Positions 37,148-45,263 of a stretch of DNA of 64,000 nt are shown here, piece by piece. The notes beneath the pieces were generated by a model that saw only the letters and a list, made by a program, of their open reading frames with translations, did no database searches and was not told where the DNA came from. Position 1 is the first letter of the stretch. Each line of letters opens with the position of its first letter. The translations under genes were made by a program, and so were the position numbers. The DNA lies in the NCBI RefSeq assembly GCF_016887565.1, contig NZ_CP069396.1, forward strand, positions 7,050,001 to 7,114,000, read 5' to 3'. This DNA comes from Archangium violaceum (GTDB taxonomy: Bacteria > Myxococcota > Myxococcia > Myxococcales > Myxococcaceae).

Positions 37148-38673
37148 CGCTCCACTGGCCCGCGGAGCGAAGCCCTCGAGCGGCCGTGGTCGTCCTGGCG
37201 CCAGGGGCGCGGCTGGAGGCACTCGAGTCCTTCCTCTCATCCGAGGGCTGGACGCGGGAGCCCGACCGCGCCGCGATGAACGCGGGACAGTCCGAGCCGG
37301 TGTTCGTGAGCTGGTCTTTGCCCGAGCGTGATGGCGAGCTCGACTACACCTTCGAACCCGAGACGGGGGTCCGGTTCCTGGAGGTGCGCGGCCCCGACGC
37401 GCTGGCTCACGCCGATGCACTCGGGCGCAACCTGCCGGCCGTCACCAGCTCCGGCGTGGAGCGGTTGCTCCGGGCCACGGCTCCTGGCGATGTGCGCCAG
37501 GGCCTCAGGATGGCGGGCCTCCTACGCGACGGCAGCCTGGCGCAGGGAGTGCTCGCTCAGCTCGAACATCCCGACCCCTCGGTGCGCGAGCTCGCGCGGG
37601 AGATCCTCGAGCACGCGCTCACGGAGATGGCTCCCGCGCGCGGAGGGAGGGACGATGCCCTGGCGCTCTTCCTCGCCACGCCGGACCCTGGCACCCGCAG
37701 ACAGATATTGCGCTGGCTCGGGAAGGACCACCCGGCGTTGACGGCCAGGATCGAACAGGTACTCGAAGCCGCGCTCGAGGATCCGGACTGGGAGGTGCGC
37801 ACCACGGCGTTGCTCCTCACCGGCCGCTACGGTGCCCGCCGCCTGGCTGTCGGAGTGCGGAGTTGCAGGCTCTCCAACGAGGGAGGGCTCGGGCCCACGC
37901 GCCACGACGCCCCCCTGTTCGAGACGGCGCGCCGGGCGGTGCTGCACCTCCTCGCGGGCCAGCCTCTGCCGTCCGAGTCCGCGGTGACGTTGCCCGCTCA
38001 ACGCGAGCAGCTCCAGGTGGCCCGCTGCATCCTCGGGAACCCGGTCGCTCGAGACCATGTGTTCCTGCTCTTCCAGGCCCTCACCGAGCCGCTGCCACCA
38101 ACGCCCGCCGGTCCGCCGCCGCACACCCTGCCCCGGACCCTCCTGGCCACGCCAGAGGGCTACCGGTTCGAGCCGCTGGCGCTGCCCCTGGCATGGGTTC
38201 CTCCCCTCCCCCACTGGCTGGGCGACGAACAGCCCGGCATGGCCGTCCCGAATCCCATCCGGCGCATCACTCCCTCGGCGGGCTTCCTGGTCACGGCGAA
38301 ATGGTTTTCTCCTCCGCAACAGGAGGGGCCGTTCCACCTCACCTTCGAGCAGGCGGAAACCTGGGCCGCCACGCTGAGCCAGAGGTTCGGCGTGCGCTTC
38401 CGATTGCCGACCGCCGATGAGTGGGAGATGGCGGCGCGCGGTCCGGACGGGCGCCTGTTCCCCTGGGGAAACGGGATGGAGTCGTCGCCCGGAGCAACGT
38501 CCCCCTGGGGATGCGGAGACCTCTTCCGTTTCGGGGGTGAATGGACTCGCGCGGTGACGGAAGCGGGCGGACCCGTGGTCTGCGGGAGCTCCCGCCGGGG
38601 TTGCGCATGGCGCGCCCAGGTGGAACCGACCCAGACGGGCGTGGGCGTTCGCTTCGTCATCGAGCTCTCGTAG
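37144..38673 (+). CDS. HEAT-like repeat protein with C-terminal formylglycine-generating-enzyme-like domain
   Basis: 509 residues from a GTG at 37144 that overlaps the preceding stop (GTGA). Residues 110-250 carry HEAT-like helices (VLAQLEHPDPSVRELAREIL, EAALEDPDWEVRTTALLLTG). Residues about 385-509 match a compact FGE-sulfatase (SUMF1/EgtB) fold: LTFEQAETWAATLSQRFG, FRLPTADEWEMAARG, RLFPWGN and a closing GVGVRFVIEL. Known members oxidise Cys or bind ligands. The Cys pair and metal residues cannot be confirmed, so this may be a non-catalytic binding domain. Translational coupling to the putative immunity gene suggests a shared role. Confidence 0.65.
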   Translation: MTLHWPAERSPRAAVVVLAPGARLEALESFLSSEGWTREPDRAAMNAGQSEPVFVSWSLPERDGELDYTFEPETGVRFLEVRGPDALAHADALGRNLPAVTSSGVERLLRATAPGDVRQGLRMAGLLRDGSLAQGVLAQLEHPDPSVRELAREILEHALTEMAPARGGRDDALALFLATPDPGTRRQILRWLGKDHPALTARIEQVLEAALEDPDWEVRTTALLLTGRYGARRLAVGVRSCRLSNEGGLGPTRHDAPLFETARRAVLHLLAGQPLPSESAVTLPAQREQLQVARCILGNPVARDHVFLLFQALTEPLPPTPAGPPPHTLPRTLLATPEGYRFEPLALPLAWVPPLPHWLGDEQPGMAVPNPIRRITPSAGFLVTAKWFSPPQQEGPFHLTFEQAETWAATLSQRFGVRFRLPTADEWEMAARGPDGRLFPWGNGMESSPGATSPWGCGDLFRFGGEWTRAVTEAGGPVVCGSSRRGCAWRAQVEPTQTGVGVRFVIELS

Positions 38674-38694
38674 AGGCCGTCTGACGCTCCGCCA

Positions 38695-39615
38695 TCAGCC
38701 TCCGAGCAGCCCTCCCGTGAGGGCCAGGAACTCCGAGCGCAGCCACTGGTTGCGTGGCTCGCCATCCACCTGGCGGTGCCAGTAGAGGTGGAGCTCCACC
38801 GTGGGAAGCATCACCGGCATCGGCAGGATGCGGATGCCCAGGGGGGCGCTGAGCGCCTCCGCCTGGCGCCGTGGAATCGTGAGGAGCAGGTCCGAGCCGG
38901 CGACGACACGGCACGCCGCCTCGTAGTGCTGACAGCGCACGGCGATCTCTCGCTGGTAACCCAGACGGCTGAGCACCAGATCCTCGAGGGTCAAGCCCGT
39001 GCGCCGCGAGGACACGGTGACGTGCCGCGCGGCCAGATAGGCCGACACATCCAGCTTCCGCCGCCGCGCGCTCACCACGCAGAAGGTGTCTCGCAGCAGC
39101 GGCGTGTGGAGCAGGTCGGCGCCGGTCGACTGCGCCACGTCGATGGCCAGGTCCAGTCTCCCCGACGCCAGATCCCTCTCCAGCCCGGCCCGGTCGAGCC
39201 GTACGCTCGCGATCCGGACCTGCGGGGCGCTCTCGCGCAGGCGCGTGACGAGCTGCGGCAGGAGCGACGGTTCGAGCACATCGTTCATCGCGACGGTGAC
39301 CTGGACGACGTCACGCCGGGCGTCGAAGTGACGGGTGCGATGCACGGCCTGCTGGAGCAGCGCGAGCGCCTCCAGGATCCCAGGAGCCAGGCGCTCGGCG
39401 AGCGGAGTCGGCACCACACCGCGTCCCTGCCGGACGAAGAGCGGATCGTCGAGCTGCTCGCGCAGGCGCGCCAGGGCGTGGCTCACCGCCGACTGGCTGA
39501 GGAACAGGACCTCCGCGGCCCGGGTGAGGTTCCGCTCCCGGTAGATGACGTCGAACACCCGGAAGAGGTTGAGGTCGAGCTGTGCCAGCCGCCCCGATTC
39601 ATGAGCCCCATTCAT
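38695..39615 (-). CDS. LysR-family transcriptional regulator
   Basis: 306 residues. The N-terminal winged helix reads LDLNLFRVFDVIYRERNLTR, then AAEVLFLSQSAVSHALARLR and DPLFVRQGRGVVPTPLAERL. The rest is the two-lobed periplasmic-binding-like effector domain. It is transcribed away from the acyl-CoA dehydrogenase operon across a 78-base gap, the usual LysR layout. Control of that operon, and of itself, by a CoA ester or its free acid is a reasonable inference. It runs convergent to the eCIS block, with only 21 bases between the stops. Confidence 0.88.
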   Translation of the reverse strand: MNGAHESGRLAQLDLNLFRVFDVIYRERNLTRAAEVLFLSQSAVSHALARLREQLDDPLFVRQGRGVVPTPLAERLAPGILEALALLQQAVHRTRHFDARRDVVQVTVAMNDVLEPSLLPQLVTRLRESAPQVRIASVRLDRAGLERDLASGRLDLAIDVAQSTGADLLHTPLLRDTFCVVSARRRKLDVSAYLAARHVTVSSRRTGLTLEDLVLSRLGYQREIAVRCQHYEAACRVVAGSDLLLTIPRRQAEALSAPLGIRILPMPVMLPTVELHLYWHRQVDGEPRNQWLRSEFLALTGGLLGG

Positions 39616-39693
39616 GGCAACACATGACCAACATTCACTGGCTTCATCAAGGCCCTCGACCGCAGGATCGCGGCCATACCGAAGGGGCCCCTC
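39616..39693. promoter_or_regulatory. Divergent promoter region of LysR gene and catabolic operon
   Basis: The 78-base gap includes the inverted pair TCATG-N6-CATGA at 39612-39627, which overlaps the LysR start and could be an autoregulatory site. AAGGGG near 39680 is the ribosome site of the dehydrogenase. No clear sigma-70 boxes are obvious. Confidence 0.4.
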
Positions 39694-40938
39694 ATGAACT
39701 TCGAGCCGAGTGACCGTTCCAAGGACTACCGAGAGCGCGTGCAGCGCTTCATCCGCGACCACATCCAGCCGGTGGAGGCGCGGTATTGGGCGGACGTCCG
39801 CGCCTCGGATCACGGCGGCGACTGGCGGCGCTGGAAGGTGCCCTCCATCATGGAGGAGCTCAAGGCGCGTGCCCGGGCGGAAGGCCTGTGGAACCTGTTC
39901 CTTCCCGACGCGAAGCTCGGCGCCGGCCTCAGCACCCTGGAGTACGCGCCCATCGCCGAGGAGACGGGTCGCAGCCTGATGGCGCCGGAGGTCTTCAACT
40001 GCAACGCCCCGGACACCGGCAACATGGAGGTGCTCTGGAAGTATGGCTCCGAGGAGCAGAAGGCCCGCTGGCTCACGCCGCTGCTCGCCGGGGAGATCCG
40101 CTCCGTCTTCTGCATGACCGAGCCCGACGTGGCCTCCTCGGACGCCACCAACATGCAGGCCACGGTCGTCGTCGAAGGCGATGACGTCGTGATCAACGGC
40201 AAGAAGTGGTGGTCGAGCGGCCTCGGCCACCCCCGGGCGAAGATCGCCATCTTCATGGCCCGTACACCCGACTCGACGGCGGATCGCCACCACCAACACT
40301 CGATGGTGCTGGTGCCCCTGGATGCTCCCGGTGTCGAGGTCCAGCGCATGCTCCCCGTGTACGGCGACTACGACGCGCCCCACGGCCACGGCGAGGTGCA
40401 CTTCCACAACGTGCGGGTGCCTCGCGGCAACATCATCGGGGGTCCGGGCATGGGCTTCGAGATCGCCCAGGGACGCCTCGGCCCCGGCCGCATCCACCAC
40501 TGCATGCGCTGCATCGGCGCGGCGGAGCAGGCGCTCGATCTGATGATCGACCGCGGCATGAAGCGCACCGCCTTCGGCAAGCCGCTGCTCAATCTCGGCG
40601 GCAACCGCGAGCGCGTCGCCGAGGCCCGCATCGCGATCGATCAGGCCCGCCTGCTCACCCTCTACGCCGCCTGGAAGCTGGACGAGCTGGGCGCCCTGGG
40701 TGCGATGAACGAGATCTCCGCCATCAAGGTTGTCGCCCCCAACGTGCTCCAGAAGGTGGTGGATGACGCCATCCAGATCCACGGCGGAGCCGGAGTGTCC
40801 CAGGACACGGCGCTCTCGGGATTCTTCGCCCAGGCACGCAGCCTGCGGCTGGCGGATGGACCGGACGAGGTGCACAAGGGCGTCATCGCCCGCATCGAGC
40901 TCGCCCGGCGCGGGTTCTCCAGGAGCCGCGAGTCATGA
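39694..40938 (+). CDS. Acyl-CoA dehydrogenase, ACAD10/11-like
   Basis: 414 residues. FAD-binding acyl-CoA dehydrogenase motifs are present: FCMTEPDVASSDATNMQATV, VINGKKWWSSG, GRIHHCMRCIGAAEQALDLM and FGKPLLNLGGNRERVAEARI. A C-terminal LADGPDEVHKGVIARIE is also seen. In the GGAGVSQDTALS segment an Asp stands where many short-chain enzymes have the catalytic Glu, as in ACAD10/11. Those enzymes act on 4-phosphoacyl-CoA rather than by simple desaturation. With a kinase and SDR in the same operon this suggests hydroxy-acid catabolism. Overlaps the next gene by 4 bases (ATGA). Confidence 0.88.
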   Translation: MNFEPSDRSKDYRERVQRFIRDHIQPVEARYWADVRASDHGGDWRRWKVPSIMEELKARARAEGLWNLFLPDAKLGAGLSTLEYAPIAEETGRSLMAPEVFNCNAPDTGNMEVLWKYGSEEQKARWLTPLLAGEIRSVFCMTEPDVASSDATNMQATVVVEGDDVVINGKKWWSSGLGHPRAKIAIFMARTPDSTADRHHQHSMVLVPLDAPGVEVQRMLPVYGDYDAPHGHGEVHFHNVRVPRGNIIGGPGMGFEIAQGRLGPGRIHHCMRCIGAAEQALDLMIDRGMKRTAFGKPLLNLGGNRERVAEARIAIDQARLLTLYAAWKLDELGALGAMNEISAIKVVAPNVLQKVVDDAIQIHGGAGVSQDTALSGFFAQARSLRLADGPDEVHKGVIARIELARRGFSRSRES

Positions 40939-41759
40939 GCACCCAGCGCATCTTCATCACCGGCGGCGCCAGCGGGCTCGGGCGGTCCATCGCCCTGCGC
41001 TTCGCCCGGGCGGGCTGGCGCGTCTGCATCGGCGACGTCAACGACGCCCGTGGGGCGGAGACCGTGGCCGCCCTCACTGTCCTCACCTCCCACGCCCACT
41101 ACCTCCGCTGTGACGTGACCCGCGAGGAGGATCTGCGCTCGGCCTCCGAGTGGCTCGCCTCGAACTGGGGCGGCGTCGACGTGGTGGTCAACAACGCGGG
41201 TGTCGCCCAGGCCGGTGCCATCGAGGATGTCGAGCTGTCCGACTGGGAATGGATCCTCGACATCAACCTCCTGGGCGTCGTGCGTGGCTGCAAGGTCTTC
41301 ACGCCGATGTTCAAGCGCCAGGGCCACGGACACTTCGTCAACGTGGCCTCGATGGCCGGTCTGCTCGATGTGCCGAAGATGAGCAGCTACAACGCGTCCA
41401 AGGCCGCCGTTGTCTCGCTGTCCGAGACGTTGCAGAACGAGCTCGCCGATGACCACATCGCCGTCAGCGTCGTCTGCCCCTCCTTCTTCAAGACCAACCT
41501 CGCCGAGTCGATGCGCACCACCGACCCCGGGCTGCGCAAGGCCCTGGACAAGCTGCTCGATCGCTCGCCCGTCACCGCGGACGACATCGCCGACCAGATC
41601 TTCCAGGCGGTCGAGAAGCGCGGTTTCTACGTCCTCCCCCACCGCGAGGGCCGCCAGGCCTGGCTGATGAAGCGGCTCCTCCCGCGTGAGCTCTACACCT
41701 CGTTCATGCAGAAGCGCACCCGGAAGCTCCGCGGTCACGCCGAGGCTCCGCGGACCTGA
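40935..41759 (+). CDS. Short-chain dehydrogenase/reductase
   Basis: 274 residues of classical SDR type. The cofactor motif TGGASGLG is at residues 8-15, with NNAGVAQAG in the middle, the active-site Ser in NVASMAGLLDV, and YNASK as the YxxxK pair. The Asp after strand 2 (CIGDVNDARG) favours NAD(H). It belongs to the ACAD/kinase operon and probably oxidises a hydroxyacyl-CoA intermediate or an alcohol precursor. The substrate cannot be told from sequence. ATGA overlap with the upstream gene. Confidence 0.88.
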   Translation: MSTQRIFITGGASGLGRSIALRFARAGWRVCIGDVNDARGAETVAALTVLTSHAHYLRCDVTREEDLRSASEWLASNWGGVDVVVNNAGVAQAGAIEDVELSDWEWILDINLLGVVRGCKVFTPMFKRQGHGHFVNVASMAGLLDVPKMSSYNASKAAVVSLSETLQNELADDHIAVSVVCPSFFKTNLAESMRTTDPGLRKALDKLLDRSPVTADDIADQIFQAVEKRGFYVLPHREGRQAWLMKRLLPRELYTSFMQKRTRKLRGHAEAPRT

Positions 41760-41772
41760 GCGACGAGGACCC

Positions 41773-42846
41773 ATGTCACCGACCATTCCCCTCGACGAGG
41801 CCAGGGCCGTGCGCACGGGCGAGGAGCTCGATGTTCCGGCCGTGGACGCCTGGCTCAAGGCCCAGGTGCCAACACTGGAGGGCACTCCCAAGATCACCCA
41901 GTACGCGGGCGGCGCCTCCAACTGGACCTACCGCCTCGAGTACGCCAACCGCGACCTCATCCTGCGCCGCCCTCCCGCCGGCACCAAGGCGAAGTCGGCG
42001 CACGACATGGCGCGCGAGTTCACGGTGCAGAAGGCGCTCAAGCCCGCCTACCCCACCGTGCCCACCATGGTCGGGCTCTGTCAGGACCCCGCCGTCATCG
42101 GCGCCGAGTTCTATGTGATGGAGCGCATCCCCGGCCTCATCCCCCGCTCGCGCCTGCCCCCCGGGTTGCGCCTGGACGCGGCCCAGACCCGGCAGCTCTG
42201 TCTCAACGTCATCGACAAGCTCATCGAGCTGCACCGGGTGGACTACAAGGCCGCGGGGCTCGAGTCGCTCGGCAAGGGCGCCGGCTACCCCCGGCGGCAG
42301 ATCGAGGGCTGGTCGGATCGCTATGAGAAGGCGCGCACCTGGAACGTCCCCAGCTTCCGGTACGTGCGCGACTGGCTGAAGGCCAACACCCCCGACGACA
42401 TCGCCACCTGCGTCATCCACAACGACTGGCGCTTCGACAACGTGGTGCTCGACCCGGAGCGTCCCTCCGAGGTCATCGGCGTGCTCGACTGGGAGATGGC
42501 CACCCTGGGCGATCCGTTGATGGACCTCGGCAACACGCTCGCCTACTGGGTGCACGCCGACGACAACCTGTTGATGCGCATGACCCGCCGTCAGCCGACC
42601 CACCTGCCCGGCATGCTCCGGCGCGAGGAGGTCGTCGCGTACTACCTCGAGCGCACCGGACTGAAGCCCGCGAGCTGGACCTTCTACGAGGTCTACGGCC
42701 TGTTCCGCCTCGCCGTCATCGCCCAGCAGATCTACTACCGCTACCACCACAAGCAGACGCGCAACCCCGCCTTCAAGAACTTCTGGATCCTCGTCAACTC
42801 CTTCGACTGGCGCTGCCGGGGCATCATCAAGAAGGGGGGCCGCTGA
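41773..42846 (+). CDS. APH/ACAD10-type phosphotransferase (kinase)
   Basis: 357 residues, ATG at 41773 behind GAGGACCC. Kinase motifs: YAGGASNWTYRL glycine-rich loop, LILRRPP lysine-region, catalytic CVIHNDWRFDNVVLD (Brenner HxD...N) and VLDWEMATLGDPLMDLG as the metal-binding equivalent of DFG. Close relatives are the kinase parts of ACAD10/11 and LvaA, which phosphorylate 4-hydroxyacyl-CoA. Adjacent ACAD-like and SDR genes agree with that role. Its stop overlaps the start of the phosphatase gene by one base. Confidence 0.86.
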   Translation: MSPTIPLDEARAVRTGEELDVPAVDAWLKAQVPTLEGTPKITQYAGGASNWTYRLEYANRDLILRRPPAGTKAKSAHDMAREFTVQKALKPAYPTVPTMVGLCQDPAVIGAEFYVMERIPGLIPRSRLPPGLRLDAAQTRQLCLNVIDKLIELHRVDYKAAGLESLGKGAGYPRRQIEGWSDRYEKARTWNVPSFRYVRDWLKANTPDDIATCVIHNDWRFDNVVLDPERPSEVIGVLDWEMATLGDPLMDLGNTLAYWVHADDNLLMRMTRRQPTHLPGMLRREEVVAYYLERTGLKPASWTFYEVYGLFRLAVIAQQIYYRYHHKQTRNPAFKNFWILVNSFDWRCRGIIKKGGR

Positions 42847-43538
42847 TGGGTGCCGTGTACCTCGTCCGTCACGGGCAGGCCTCCTTCGGCGCGGCGGATT
42901 ATGACGAGCTCTCGGACGTCGGGCTCGAGCAGGCGCGGGTGCTCGGCGAGGCGCTGCGCTCGCGCATTCCCGAGGTCGATGCGGTCTTCAGCGGCACCCT
43001 CAAGCGCCACGCTCAGACGGCGGAGGGATGTCTCGCCTCGATGGGCCTCGCCCTCTCGCCCCAGCGATTGGCCGGGTTCGACGAGTTCGACCACGAGGAG
43101 ATCATCTCCCGCTTCGACCCCCGCTTCGCCGACCACGCGCGCATGGTGGAGGCGATCAGCGGAGCGCCGGATCCACGCCGGGCCTTCCAGGAGATGTTCA
43201 CGCAGGCCGTCGCGCGCTGGACCGCGGGAGGACACGACGCCGATTACTCGGAGCCCTGGTCCGCCTTCCAGGCGCGCTGCCTCGGGGCCCTCGAGGAGCT
43301 CACCCGGCGGCTCGGGTCCAGCAAGACCGCGCTCGTCTTCACCTCCGGCGGGCCCATCACCGCCATCTGCCGGGAGCTGCTGCAGATCCCCGTGAGCCAT
43401 GCGTTCCGCCTCAACTGGACGCTCGCCAACTGCGGCATCACCAAGGTCATCTACAGCGAGCGGGGCCGCTACCTCTCCACGCTCAACGAGCACGGCCACT
43501 TCGAGGGCCCTCGGCGCGCGCTCATCACCTACCGGTAG
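42846..43538 (+). CDS. Histidine phosphatase (phosphoglycerate-mutase-like)
   Basis: 230 residues. The catalytic VRHGQASFGAADYDELSDVG box is at residues 6-25, followed by SGTLKRHAQTAEGCL and the second His region TSGGPITAI. This superfamily removes phosphate from sugars, cofactors and other small molecules. In this operon, stop-start overlapped with the kinase, it may reverse or clear a phosphorylated intermediate. It is followed by the nested inverted repeat at 43,561-43,614. Confidence 0.85.
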   Translation: MGAVYLVRHGQASFGAADYDELSDVGLEQARVLGEALRSRIPEVDAVFSGTLKRHAQTAEGCLASMGLALSPQRLAGFDEFDHEEIISRFDPRFADHARMVEAISGAPDPRRAFQEMFTQAVARWTAGGHDADYSEPWSAFQARCLGALEELTRRLGSSKTALVFTSGGPITAICRELLQIPVSHAFRLNWTLANCGITKVIYSERGRYLSTLNEHGHFEGPRRALITYR

Positions 43539-43560
43539 CGAGGTCCGGGTCCCCGGCACG

Positions 43561-43614
43561 CCCGCTGACATGTCGAAGCCGCCGGGCTGACATGTCAGCC
43601 GGAGTGTCAGCGGG
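43561..43614. promoter_or_regulatory. Nested inverted repeat built on TGACATGTCA
   Basis: CCCGCTGACA (43561-43570) pairs perfectly with TGTCAGCGGG (43605-43614). Between them lies a perfect 16-base palindrome, GGCTGACATGTCAGCC (43585-43600). No T-tract follows, so an intrinsic terminator is unlikely. It could be an operator with two dyads or a cruciform-prone repeat. Confidence 0.6.
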
Positions 43615-43743
43615 GGCTTCCCGAGTCAGCACCCGGCCCGGACACCTCTCTTCTCGCGGGGTTCCGCGTGACTCGGGGTTGGTCCGGTTCGTGCATGCTG
43701 GAGGCCCCAGTGATGGAAACAGGACATTGTGCCCGAAGCATCC

Positions 43744-43770
43744 CTGGTAGAAGACTCCGCGTTCTACCAG
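43744..43770. promoter_or_regulatory. Perfect 9-bp hairpin upstream of DUF481 gene
   Basis: CTGGTAGAA (43744-43752), a 9-base loop, then TTCTACCAG (43762-43770). It ends about 61 bases before the DUF481 start. No T run follows. It could be an operator or a 5'-UTR stem. Confidence 0.5.
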
Positions 43771-43831
43771 CGGCCGCGAGCACTCATCCTGCCCAGCCGC
43801 TGAAGTCACTCATCCACCTCGCGAGTCCGCC

Positions 43832-44842
43832 GTGCTTCCCGTTCACACCCTCCTCTCCGCCTTCCTGACGTTCCAGGCCCCCGCCGCCGCGCAGCCTTCC
43901 ACTCCCGCCCAGGCGCCTGCTTCCGAGCAGACCACCTCCGCCGCCGAGCGTGCCGCGGTCTCCGCCGAGCGTGCCGCCGCCGCCGCCGAGCGCTCCGCCG
44001 AGGCCAATGCCCGCATGGCGGAAGCCATCAAGCTGCTCGCGGAAGGCATCGCGCGGACGGCGCCCGCCGCCGAGCAGCCCGCCACCCCCGAGACGCCCGC
44101 CGAGAAGAAGGAGGAGGCGAAGAAGGACGTCTGGGACGTCACCGTGGGCCTGGGCCTCATCTTCATCACCGGCAATGCCTCCACCGTCACCTTCAACGGC
44201 CTGGCCACGGCGGAGCGCAAGACGGAGCACTGGATCTACTCCGTCAAGGCGACGGGCGTTTACGGTGAGAGCCGTCCTCCCGGGGTGGCCGGAGAGGTGG
44301 CGCCGGAGTCGCAGGTGAACGCGCTCGCCGCGGCCCTGCAGATCCGCGGAGACCGCCGTTTCACCGAGAAGGTCAGTGGCTACCTGCTGGCCAGCGGGGA
44401 CACGGACCATGTGAAGAGCATCGAGTTCCGCGGTGCCGGCGAGGCCGGTGTCGGCATCATCTGGTGGGACGAGAAGCGCAAGGACGGCGGCGATGCCTTC
44501 CTGCGCACGGACCTGGCCTTCCGCTACGCCCGCGAGCTGCGCTTCCAGTACTACCCCACGCGGATGGATATACCCGACGTGTCCCTCGGCGGCCCCCGCT
44601 TCGGCGCGGCCTTCCGTTACGGCATCACCAAGGACGTCGCCTTCCTGGAAGAACTCAGCGTGCTGCCCAGCCTCATCGAGGGCTCGCGCCTGCTGGTCAA
44701 CAACCAGACCCAGCTCAATGTGAAGCTCACCAAGGCGCTGGCGATCTCCACCACCTTCCTCCTCCAGTACGACAGCGAGCCGGCCGAGGGGAAGGTGCCC
44801 ACCGATACCTCGCTCTCGGTGAGCCTCGCGGTGACCTTCTAG
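43832..44842 (+). CDS. DUF481 (YdiY-like) outer-membrane protein
   Basis: 336 residues from a GTG. A short signal peptide (LPVHTLLSAFLTFQAPAAAQ) precedes an Ala/Glu-rich helix of about 65 residues that may be a coiled coil. The rest is a beta-rich domain opening with WDVTVGLGLIFITGNASTVTF, as in DUF481 proteins. It contains LATAERKTEHWIYSVKATG and FLEELSVLPSLIEGSRLLVN, and ends in an aromatic residue (SLAVTF) as outer-membrane barrels do. The function of the family is unknown. No clear ribosome site is visible ahead of the GTG, so the start is moderately sure. Confidence 0.75.
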   Translation: MLPVHTLLSAFLTFQAPAAAQPSTPAQAPASEQTTSAAERAAVSAERAAAAAERSAEANARMAEAIKLLAEGIARTAPAAEQPATPETPAEKKEEAKKDVWDVTVGLGLIFITGNASTVTFNGLATAERKTEHWIYSVKATGVYGESRPPGVAGEVAPESQVNALAAALQIRGDRRFTEKVSGYLLASGDTDHVKSIEFRGAGEAGVGIIWWDEKRKDGGDAFLRTDLAFRYARELRFQYYPTRMDIPDVSLGGPRFGAAFRYGITKDVAFLEELSVLPSLIEGSRLLVNNQTQLNVKLTKALAISTTFLLQYDSEPAEGKVPTDTSLSVSLAVTF

Positions 44843-44979
44843 TCTTCACGGCCCACGGGGGGCGGGCTCCTCGACGATGGGACGCCCGCATGGCTCGCGA
44901 GCAGGCGGGAGTCCCCGGTTCCCGCGCATCCCCGTCGCACGTGGCTAGCTTGGGCGGAGGTGCGAGGAGGCACCTCCCC

Positions 44980-45261
44980 ATGAGTCTCGTGACGCTCTAT
45001 ACGAAGACGTACTGCGCCTACTCCAAACGGGCCAAGGCCCTCCTGTCCGAGAAGGGTGTGGACTTCGAGGACATCGACGTGACGGAGGACGAGGTCTGCT
45101 TCTCCGAGATGGTGGAGCAGTCGGGCGGCTGCACGACGGTGCCGCAGATCTTCATCGCCGGCCAGCACATCGGCGGCTGCTCCGAGCTGATGGAGCTCGA
45201 CGAGTGCGGCGAGCTGGATGCGCTCCTGGGCACCGGGGACATCGTCTCCCATCCCTCCTGA
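44980..45261 (+). CDS. Glutaredoxin with CAYS active site
   Basis: 93 residues with GAGGAGG upstream. The thioredoxin fold is clear: VTLYTKTYCAYSKRAKALL, the TVPQIFIAG cis-Pro segment and HIGGCSEL. The active site is CAYS, not CPYC, so it lacks the second Cys of dithiol glutaredoxins and would work by the monothiol (glutathione-linked) mechanism. It lacks the CGFS signature of iron-sulfur cluster monothiol glutaredoxins. Two other Cys (in CCxx-like EVCFSEM and SGGCTT) might substitute. It ends 2 bases before the convergent epimerase stop. Confidence 0.85.
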   Translation: MSLVTLYTKTYCAYSKRAKALLSEKGVDFEDIDVTEDEVCFSEMVEQSGGCTTVPQIFIAGQHIGGCSELMELDECGELDALLGTGDIVSHPS

Positions 45262-45263
45262 GC

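Larger units (their letters stand above)
43539..43831. other. 293-base gene-free region with two inverted repeats
   Basis: No convincing gene. It holds the nested inverted repeat at 43,561-43,614 and the hairpin at 43,744-43,770. It separates the end of the catabolic operon from the DUF481 gene and presumably carries the promoter of the latter. No clear -10/-35 pair was found. Confidence 0.6.

Noticed and set aside
43525-43809. Minus-strand 94-codon open frame between the phosphatase and DUF481 genes
   Set aside because: It contains both inverted repeats, has poor codon bias and overlaps the phosphatase end.
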